Shown here one piece after another: positions 54,544 through 61,541 of a stretch of DNA of 64,000 bases. Position 1 is the first letter of the stretch. The number at the start of each line of letters is the position of its first letter. A program made the translations under genes and the position numbers. The notes under the pieces were generated by a model. The model made no database searches, had not been told where the DNA came from, and saw only the letters and a program-made list of their open reading frames with translations. Location: assembly GCF_051846915.1 (NCBI RefSeq), contig NZ_JBPYCR010000006.1:62001-126000 (forward strand), read 5' to 3'. The DNA comes from JBPYCR01 sp051846915 (GTDB lineage: Bacteria; Bacillota; Bacilli; Bacillales; Amphibacillaceae).

Positions 54544-55587
54544 TTAATCGCCTAATGTGGCTTGTGAAGAAATATTCGGATGCGAACTGAACTGTTTAAT
54601 ATACTCAAGCGACATTCCAGTTCCAACTGCCACACTATCTAATGGGTTTTCCGTTACAAAGACGGGCATTTCCGTTTTATTGCTAATTACCTGATCGAGA
54701 TTCTTTAATAATGCACCTCCGCCTGAAAGCACGATGCCACGATCCATTACATCTGCAGATAATTCAGGAGGTGTTTTTTCCAATGTATTTTTCACTGCTT
54801 CAACAATCGCTTCTACACATTCATTTAATGCACCGGCGATTTCAACGGCAGTAATGGAAATTGTTTGTGGTAATCCGGATAATAAATCTCGTCCTCGTAT
54901 TTCCATTTCGGACTGTTCACTTACCTCTCCAGCTGTTCCAATCTCCATTTTAATCGATTCCGCTGTCCGTTCACCAATCGCAAGGTTATACTGTTTTTTA
55001 ATATATTGTGAAATTGCTTCGTCCATGCTATTTCCTGCTACACGTATAGATTTACTTGTAACAATGCCGCCAAGGGAGATAACAGCCACTTCTGTTGTGC
55101 CACCACCGATATCTACAATCATACTGCCAGTCGGTTCCCATACAGGCAGTCCCGCTCCTATTGCTGCTGCAAAAGGTTCAGCTACAGGAAATGCATTCTT
55201 GGCTCCGGCTTGTTTTGCGGCATCGATAACAGCTCGCTCCTCCACCTTCGTTATGCCAGATGGAACACAAATAATTACATTCGGCTTTCCGGCAAGCATG
55301 GATCGCTTTCTGCTTGCTCGTTTCATATAATATTTTAACATAACCGCCGTTGTATCATAGTCGGCAATTACTCCATCCTTCATCGGCCGAAGAACAGAAA
55401 TACTTCCAGGTGTTCGGCCAATCATGTTTCTGGCCGTACTTCCGACTGCTTCAATTTCACCTGTTTCGATATTTTTAGCTACGACAGAAGGTTCTCTTAC
55501 AACAACCCCTTTATTTTTCATAAATACAAGTGTATTTGATGTACCCAAATCTATTCCCAAATCTTGTGAAAAACTGAATTTTGACAA
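54544..55587 (-). CDS. mreB: Rod shape-determining protein MreB
   Basis: 347 residues. Actin-like ATPase: phosphate 1 LGIDLGTSNTLVFMKNKG (about 10-27), phosphate 2 SMIVDIGGGTTEVAVISLG (about 160-178), adenosine motif MDRGIVLSGGGALLKNLD (about 284-301). Directs lateral wall synthesis. First gene of mreBCD-minCD. The 827-base upstream interval separates it from radC. Confidence 0.97.
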   Translation of the reverse strand: MSKFSFSQDLGIDLGTSNTLVFMKNKGVVVREPSVVAKNIETGEIEAVGSTARNMIGRTPGSISVLRPMKDGVIADYDTTAVMLKYYMKRASRKRSMLAGKPNVIICVPSGITKVEERAVIDAAKQAGAKNAFPVAEPFAAAIGAGLPVWEPTGSMIVDIGGGTTEVAVISLGGIVTSKSIRVAGNSMDEAISQYIKKQYNLAIGERTAESIKMEIGTAGEVSEQSEMEIRGRDLLSGLPQTISITAVEIAGALNECVEAIVEAVKNTLEKTPPELSADVMDRGIVLSGGGALLKNLDQVISNKTEMPVFVTENPLDSVAVGTGMSLEYIKQFSSHPNISSQATLGD

Positions 55588-55769
55588 AAAAATCTCCCTT
55601 TCCCTTTGACAAGTCTATGATGTATAAACAAGACTGTGACGAACATATAGTATATGTCCGTACAAACATATCATACGAATCGAACGATTGAGGAAAAACT
55701 TTACTTAACCACCATAAAGTGAAACTTCATTCAGTATGGATTTTCTTTCCTCCCCTACTGATAAAATGA

Positions 55770-55968
55770 ACAAAGGCTAAATTCGCGACGTCCTATCGCA
55801 ACGCCTTTGTGACCTACATCCTGTGGCCCGAACAGAATCGGGGATTTAGGCCCGCAGGAAGCGGGTCATACAGACGTTGTCACACGATGTGACGGTTTTA
55901 GTCTGTATCCTTCCCCCACCTTCACGTTTAACTTTTTCACGCATAGAGGCGGGGGTATTTACAGCCTA
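55770..55968. repeat. Dispersed repeat R4 between mreB and radC
   Basis: GC-richer than its surroundings. Contains TTCGCGACGTCCTATCGCAACG, ACCTACATCCTGTG and the covarying hairpin at 55868-55908. A second, imperfect structure (CCTGTGGCC ... GGATTTA ... GGCCCGCAGG, about 55820-55860) may be another copy. Frames reading through it have no ribosome site. Confidence 0.65.
55868..55908. repeat. Covarying hairpin motif, copy 3
   Basis: Outer arms ATACAGAC / GTCTGTAT, inner stem GTCACA / TGTGAC with loop CGA, internal loop GTT opposite GGTTTTA. Same internal loop as copies 1 and 2, all paired positions different. Confidence 0.75.
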
Positions 55969-56206
55969 TTAATGCGTGATAATGGAAAGGCGATCGAAAA
56001 CCTTCTATTCATATCGGTTCCCGCACAGATCATTCCAGCTTGGAAACGAATAAATTGAAGATATATTTTAAAGCTATTTCCTTTAAAAATTGCATTGTTT
56101 ACGATTGTACAGTTTATAAAAGAATTTTTGTTATTCCTGAAAGTGTGCAAAAATAAACCAAATAGATCATTTCAGTAAATATGCACGCTATTTATGTGGA
56201 ACAAAA

Positions 56207-56240
56207 GCGCCACTTTCATTATTTAATTTGAAATGGCGCC
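56207..56240 (-). terminator. Candidate terminator downstream of radC
   Basis: GCGCCA-TTTCA pairs with TGAAA-G-TGGCGC (one bulge) and is followed by TTTTGTT on the minus strand, about 175 bases past radC. The strand between shows no convincing gene. Confidence 0.5.
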
Positions 56241-56414
56241 ATCTTTTACATCTATTCAATTATACGAAAAAAAGGATAAAATAGATAGGGTTATCATTTG
56301 TTTTTTAAAAAACGCAATGATAAACCCATTCAGATATTGTTTTAATAGCTATGATTCTTCATTGATTGCGATGCAATTTCCGTTCATTCAAGTGAGTCGA
56401 AAGTTGATTCATCC

Positions 56415-57104
56415 TCATATATAACCTTTTTCCTTTAAGGAAACAAACTTATTGTTTCCAATAATTAAATGATCGAGAAGTTCAATTCCCATCATTTTAC
56501 CTGCTTGTACAAGTCGTTTTGTTACATGTATATCTTCTTGGGATGGGGCTGGATCTCCAGATGGATGGTTGTGTGCGCAAATAATGGAAGCCGCTGATCG
56601 TTTTACGGCTTCACGAAAGATTTCGCGGGGATGGACAATCGAAGCATTTAGGCTGCCAATAAAAATCGTTTGCCTGTGCATAATCTGATTTTTAGTATTC
56701 AGAAAAAGAACGACAAAATGCTCTTGATTCAAGTTCCTCATTTCTTCCATCACATAATCAGCCCCGTCCTCGGGGGAGCGTATAATATAACTGTCATCAG
56801 GCTTATACTGGTGCATCCTCCGACCAAGCTCAATGGCAGCTAGAATAACGACACCTTTTGCGGGGCCAATCCCTTTTATTGCTGTTAACTCCTCAATCGT
56901 TGCGTCATTTAAAAGTTTTAACCCTTCAAAATGCATTAAAACGCGATGGGACAGATCCATGACTGACTCCTGTTTCGTTCCGTTTCCCAATAAAATTGCT
57001 AGCAATTCTTGATTTGATAGATGGCTGGACCCAAGTGTTATAAGCCGTTCACGAGGACGGTCTTCCTTCGGTACATTTTTAATCATAATAGGCGATACTT
57101 TCAT
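56415..57104 (-). CDS. radC: RadC/YsxA family JAB1-type protein
   Basis: 229 residues. Helix-hairpin-helix region (AIKGIGPAKGVVILAAIELG, about 68-87) and C-terminal JAMM metal motif with CAHNHPSGDPAPSQED (about 173-188). Name is historical; a direct repair role is doubtful. ATG 57104 is preceded by AAGGAGG. In B. subtilis maf lies between this gene and spoIIB; it is absent here. Confidence 0.95.
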   Translation of the reverse strand: MKVSPIMIKNVPKEDRPRERLITLGSSHLSNQELLAILLGNGTKQESVMDLSHRVLMHFEGLKLLNDATIEELTAIKGIGPAKGVVILAAIELGRRMHQYKPDDSYIIRSPEDGADYVMEEMRNLNQEHFVVLFLNTKNQIMHRQTIFIGSLNASIVHPREIFREAVKRSAASIICAHNHPSGDPAPSQEDIHVTKRLVQAGKMMGIELLDHLIIGNNKFVSLKEKGYI

Positions 57105-57278
57105 CAAAAAGTCCTCCTTGTATTTAACTTATCATTATTTTATCGAGTTAAATACTTTTGAACCAATTGATAATTACGCATGATGAAAATGTTCCTGTAC
57201 AGTATATTTGATAAATCTCCTAATAAAAATAAAATTATGTGACTTATTTCAAGTAAAGATTGGCATTTTGCGGATCAT

Positions 57279-58127
57279 CTAACGATCTAATGCTTCATCA
57301 AAAAGTTTCCATATTTCCAAAAGAGAAAAACGTATTTCAGCATCACTCATTTGTCCGGACTTTTGAAGAAAATCATTCGTTTTAGTTTGTAGCGGTTTAT
57401 AAGAATCCTTATTAATTGATTCATCTTCCAATAGTTTTTGCCAATCAAGAATGGCCTGTTTTTGTTGCTCGCCTGATGTCTCCAAAGTCAGATTCCATTT
57501 TTCCTGGAATTGCGTGAACCATTCCTTTTCTTCTTCACTTAACTCCGATTTAACTGGTTCTGTTGACCATTGCTTGGAAAATGCATCCAATTCACTTTCT
57601 TTTATTGCTCGGACTTTTTCATTCGCAATTTCTTTTGTTGCCGCTACCCCTGCCATTAAGTAATACCCATCTGCTTTATTCCAAATTATTGCATCATGCC
57701 CTGCATTTTTAAATGTATTCAGCCATTCTTCAGCGTTTTCTTTTTCCTTAAATACTCCGCCTTGCACAACATAGGCGTTCATTGATTCAATGATAGTTTC
57801 CGTTGTTTCATCTGGACCTTCATTATTTCCAATATCAGATTCATTCGTTTGAGAAGAACTAGTACTCAATGTTTTTTGATCGTCCCCATTTTCAATCGAA
57901 GTAAATAAATTAAGCATAATACTGCCTAAAACAATCCCAATAGCTACGGCAGAAAGACTTGCAATAATAAATGGCTTCAGACGTTTTCCTGAGCGTTTCG
58001 TACTTTTTCCTTTTTTATTAATTTCGTGATCATCCAGACTCGATATAACAGGAATAGAACCTTCATTTTTGATTTTTCCGTTTTCTGACTCATGCTTATC
58101 ATTTGATTTGTTTGGACGTTTATTCAT
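57279..58127 (-). CDS. spoIIB: SPOR-domain protein, stage II sporulation protein B-like
   Basis: About 282 residues. A hydrophilic basic N-terminus, one membrane helix (about 53-74), a linker, and a SPOR domain (about 118-185: AYVVQGGVFKEKENAEEWL, YYLMAGVAATKEIANEK). SpoIIB localises to the septum and helps septal peptidoglycan thinning and engulfment. Position between folC and mreB/radC matches spoIIB. The start is uncertain: ATG 58127 has GGTGGAG close by; a TTG at 58139 is possible. Confidence 0.85.
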   Translation of the reverse strand: MNKRPNKSNDKHESENGKIKNEGSIPVISSLDDHEINKKGKSTKRSGKRLKPFIIASLSAVAIGIVLGSIMLNLFTSIENGDDQKTLSTSSSQTNESDIGNNEGPDETTETIIESMNAYVVQGGVFKEKENAEEWLNTFKNAGHDAIIWNKADGYYLMAGVAATKEIANEKVRAIKESELDAFSKQWSTEPVKSELSEEEKEWFTQFQEKWNLTLETSGEQQKQAILDWQKLLEDESINKDSYKPLQTKTNDFLQKSGQMSDAEIRFSLLEIWKLFDEALDR

Positions 58128-58244
58128 TTGCTCCACCAACTTTGCTAGAATAGTATGATTTTAAATCTAGCATAATTGATATAAAAAGTAAGTAATATTT
58201 TGTCAGCAATCTATTAAATCGTTCTACAGTAATTGCGCTTTTTT

Positions 58245-59513
58245 TTATATTGAAGATTGAAGTAAATACTGCCTAACGATAGATATAAAATGTAATGAGC
58301 CAGCAATATAATATATCGTTCCATCATCATGTTCACATATTTCATCCATTAATGATTTCCAATCTGCCCGTACAATAATATCTTCCCCAGTAAATTCAGA
58401 TATACCGGCAGCCCGTGAATGATCAAAGGTTGTGCCGATAATCGTCGGAAAAACTTTTTTGAATTTAAATATCATCGTTTGTATGTCTTTATCTTTATAC
58501 GCAGCAAAAACTAGCTTCCTCTTTTCATTTGGACGAGACAAAACAGTTTGCAAAAAGGCATCAACACCTGCAGGATTATGTGCACCATCCACGATAATCA
58601 TTGGCTTTTTATGGATTACTTCAAATCTGCCCGGTATGATTGTTTCACTTATTCCTTCCAAAGCTTTATTCCACATGATGGAATAACCAGACTTCTCCAA
58701 TATTGTTAAAGCCATTAGTGCTATCGATGCGTTATGGATTTGATGTTCACCGGCCAGCTGAATATGGACATTAAAATTCTTTTCTCCTTGCCAACGAAAG
58801 GTTTGACCATTATTATCCGGTACAAGTAGCTTATAAGTAAATTGTCTACCAGGCCTATACAATTTCGCGCTTTTACTTGTGGCTTCATCTAAAACCACTT
58901 CCATCGCAATTGCATGAATAGAACCAACAACTACTGGACGATTGCTTTTTATAATACCTGCTTTATGAAGTGTGATTGCTTCAATTGTATCGCCTAAAAA
59001 AGCTGTGTGGTCTAATTCGACATTTGTGATGACGGATAATATTGGATCAATACAGTTCGTCGTGTCGTAGCGACCACCCATACCGGATTCGATGATTGCT
59101 ATATCAGAAAATTTTTCAAAGTATATAAAAGCGACCACGGTAAGTATTTCAAATTCAGTAGGGTGTCTTTGTTCATTATCCAATTTTTGAATGGCCGGAT
59201 AGATGACATTCATCGTTCTTAAAAGTTCATCTGAACTTATCTCCGACTCATTCATAAATAGATGGCCGCGAATGCCGGTAAAACTTGGCGAAGTAAAAAC
59301 ACCAACATTATATCCATTCTTTCGAAGTGCATGCTTTATAAACTGAATTGTGGATCCTTTGCCATTTGTGCCGGCAACATGAACAGCGTTTATCTTTCTT
59401 TCGGGATTTCCGACTAACTGTAAAAGATCATTCATGCGTTCCAGACCAGGTTTTATACCAAACAATTGCCTGGAAGTAAAAAAACGTTCAACTTGTGAAA
59501 ATTCTTTAAACAT
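58245..59513 (-). CDS. folC: Bifunctional folylpolyglutamate/dihydrofolate synthase
   Basis: 422 residues. Mur-ligase fold: P-loop VAGTNGKGSTIQFI (about 47-60), the IIESGMGGRYDTTN segment (about 138-151), and IVDGAHNPAGVDAF in the C-terminal domain. Adds glutamates to folate. ATG 59513 is used, 13 codons inside the open frame. It usually follows valS directly; here two plus-strand ATP-grasp genes lie between. comC, which often follows folC, is missing. Confidence 0.95.
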   Translation of the reverse strand: MFKEFSQVERFFTSRQLFGIKPGLERMNDLLQLVGNPERKINAVHVAGTNGKGSTIQFIKHALRKNGYNVGVFTSPSFTGIRGHLFMNESEISSDELLRTMNVIYPAIQKLDNEQRHPTEFEILTVVAFIYFEKFSDIAIIESGMGGRYDTTNCIDPILSVITNVELDHTAFLGDTIEAITLHKAGIIKSNRPVVVGSIHAIAMEVVLDEATSKSAKLYRPGRQFTYKLLVPDNNGQTFRWQGEKNFNVHIQLAGEHQIHNASIALMALTILEKSGYSIMWNKALEGISETIIPGRFEVIHKKPMIIVDGAHNPAGVDAFLQTVLSRPNEKRKLVFAAYKDKDIQTMIFKFKKVFPTIIGTTFDHSRAAGISEFTGEDIIVRADWKSLMDEICEHDDGTIYYIAGSLHFISIVRQYLLQSSI

Positions 59514-59701
59514 AATTACACCACTTTTCTTTGTAAAAGAAGCAAGAACCATTAAAATTAGTATAGCAGGATGAAAAATGTCGTAGCAATAAAATAGACA
59601 AGTACAACTTATTACATTCTTTTAATAATGAAAATATAGCAGTACGTGCTGCGGGCTGAATGTTTTAATCATACCCACTTGTGTAGAAAGGAATACAAAA
59701 A

Positions 59702-60616
59702 GTGACATTACAAGGATGGATTATTTACAACGGGCAATTACAAGGGGATAAATTCCGCGATTTTGCAGAATGGATTCAAGAAGCTGCATGGAGAAAAGAT
59801 AGTGAAACAATCATACTTAAAAACAATCAGTTACACTCCTTTTTGATGAATAACGAGTTACAAATATTACAACAGGATAACTATGCCTTTCCGGACTATA
59901 TCGTATTTGCAGACAAAGACATATACCTTGCCAAACAATTGGAGTTGATGGGTATCCCGGTCTTTAATTCGTCGGAAACAATCGCCACAAGTGATGATAA
60001 GATCGCAACTTATCAAGCACTTGTCAAAAATGGGCTACCTGTTCCTAGTACCATTATTGCACCAAAGACGTATTACGCGACTAACCGAGTTGACCCGCAA
60101 ATGATCGATTTTGCGATAAAAACGTTTGGATTTCCGATGATTGTAAAAGAAGCATTCGGTTCATTTGGGGAACAAGTATATTTAATACATAATAAATTAG
60201 ATTTGTATGAAAAAGCAGTGGCGTTACAAGGAAAACCTTACATGTTTCAGGAATTTATTGATTCCAGTTATGGAACGGATTTACGCCTTCAGGTTGTTGG
60301 CGATGAAGTCGTCGCAGCCATGAAACGCACCTCACTCAACGACTTCAGAGCTAATGTAACTACAGGGGGGACAATGAAGGCGTATCAACCAACTACTGCG
60401 GAGAAGCAATTAGCAGTAGATGCAACAAAAGCAATAGATGCAGATTTTGCCGGTATAGATTTGTTAATTGGTAAAGATAATGTTCCGATTGTTTGTGAAG
60501 TAAATTCCAACGCACATATCCGTAATATGTATGACTGTACGAATATCAATGTAGCTGATTTTATCATTCATCATATTTTGGACCTACTGAAGGAAGGTAA
60601 GAAGTATGGATTATAA
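59702..60616 (+). CDS. RimK-type ATP-grasp ligase A (tandem pair, first)
   Basis: 304 residues. N-terminal pre-ATP-grasp domain (about 1-90) and an intact ATP-grasp core: IVKEAFGSFGEQVYLI (about 146-161), MFQEFI hinge, GTDLRLQVVGDEVVAAMKR, the RimK-type FRANVTTGG (about 217-225), and the metal ligands in CEVNSNAH (about 269-276, E-x-N). Members join an acid to an amine via an acylphosphate (Glu addition in RimK, LysX and CofF types). Substrate unknown, no carrier or precursor peptide nearby. GTG 59702 with an AAAGGAA site. The reading overlaps gene B by 11 bases. Confidence 0.85.
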   Translation: MTLQGWIIYNGQLQGDKFRDFAEWIQEAAWRKDSETIILKNNQLHSFLMNNELQILQQDNYAFPDYIVFADKDIYLAKQLELMGIPVFNSSETIATSDDKIATYQALVKNGLPVPSTIIAPKTYYATNRVDPQMIDFAIKTFGFPMIVKEAFGSFGEQVYLIHNKLDLYEKAVALQGKPYMFQEFIDSSYGTDLRLQVVGDEVVAAMKRTSLNDFRANVTTGGTMKAYQPTTAEKQLAVDATKAIDADFAGIDLLIGKDNVPIVCEVNSNAHIRNMYDCTNINVADFIIHHILDLLKEGKKYGL

Positions 60617-61463
60617 CGGGTGGCTTATTTATACTGAGAAAGATGCACTCGAAAACAAGTCATATATTGATTGGTTTATACATGAAGCAAAATTGCAAAA
60701 CATATCTCTAACGTTAATACTACGAGAAGAATTGACATTTGCTTTTGTTAAACAAAATCGACTATTGATGTATAATAACAAACCTATCGAACTGCCGGAG
60801 TTTGCTGTCGTAAGAACCATTGAACCATTCATACAAATGTATCTATCGGAGCTTAAGGTTCATGTTTTCAACTCCTGCGACATTGCTCTTCTTACGAATC
60901 ATAAATCGTGGACGTATCATGAAGCAAGGAAATTGAATATCCCCATGGTGGACACGTTTTTTCTAACGAATGGAAACAACCAACAAACTCCACCTCTGCC
61001 ATACCCCTTTGTCGTAAAGGATGCAACAGGTAGAGGTGGGAAGCAAGTACACTACATTACAGGTGACAAAACATGGTATAGCTGCCTTAATTCGATGCAG
61101 GCGAAAGAAGTTATTGTACAAGCATGTAACGTTAAACTTGGTCAGGATGTACGCGTTTTTGTTGTGGGAAAGGAAATTATCGGCGCTGTTTTAAGAATAA
61201 ACGATCGTGATTTTCGAGCCAATTATAAGCTTGGCGGTGCTGCAGTTTGGTATGATTTGCGTACGGAAGACCGCATTATGATACAGAGGATAGTTGACCA
61301 TTTCGACTTTGATCTTGTCGGGATTGATTTTTTAATTGGACAAAATGAGGAACTGCTTTTCAATGAAATAGAAGATGTTGTTGGTTCGAGAATTTTAAGT
61401 GCTGTTAGCGATATTAATTTGTTAGGAAAATACGTGACACATATAAAATCACGCCTAAGCTAG
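60606..61463 (+). CDS. RimK-type ATP-grasp ligase B (tandem pair, second)
   Basis: 285 residues, homologous in layout to gene A but diverged. PFVVKDATGRGGKQVHYI (about 137-154), VIVQAC hinge, GQDVRVFVVGKEIIGAVLR, FRANYKLGG (about 207-215) and GIDFLIG are present. At the metal site the sequence is NEIEDVVGSR, with E-x-E where gene A has E-x-N. It has an AAGGAAGG site before ATG 60606. The last codons and the TAG stop lie in repeat sequence (61456 onward), so the C-terminus may have been altered. Function unknown; a paired or alternating ligase is a guess. Confidence 0.82.
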   Translation: MDYNGWLIYTEKDALENKSYIDWFIHEAKLQNISLTLILREELTFAFVKQNRLLMYNNKPIELPEFAVVRTIEPFIQMYLSELKVHVFNSCDIALLTNHKSWTYHEARKLNIPMVDTFFLTNGNNQQTPPLPYPFVVKDATGRGGKQVHYITGDKTWYSCLNSMQAKEVIVQACNVKLGQDVRVFVVGKEIIGAVLRINDRDFRANYKLGGAAVWYDLRTEDRIMIQRIVDHFDFDLVGIDFLIGQNEELLFNEIEDVVGSRILSAVSDINLLGKYVTHIKSRLS

Positions 61464-61495
61464 ACAGCTACGCACAAAACTTTATGCTTTCTGAC
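61456..61495. repeat. Dispersed repeat R3, truncated right end (copy d)
   Basis: TAAGCTAGACAGCTACGC followed by A-rich and TTTATGCTTT, matching the right end of copies a and c. It begins inside the last codons of ATP-grasp gene B and supplies that gene's stop codon. Confidence 0.7.
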
Positions 61496-61510
61496 CTTTT
61501 TAAAAAATAG

Positions 61511-61535
61511 AGCGGAAACCTATTAGATTTCCGCT
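61511..61535. terminator. Bidirectional terminator between ATP-grasp gene B and valS
   Basis: AGCGGAAA pairs with TTTCCGCT, TTTTC on the plus side and CTATTTTTT on the minus side. It can serve both convergent transcripts. Confidence 0.8.
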
Positions 61536-61541
61536 TTTCAT

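Noticed and set aside
55959..56150. Open frame of 63 codons between mreB and radC
   Set aside because: No ribosome site and no recognisable sequence; partly in repeat R4.
56233..56424. Open frame of 63 codons on the plus strand ending in radC
   Set aside because: Starts in the arm of a terminator-like hairpin and overlaps the radC end on the other strand; not gene-like.
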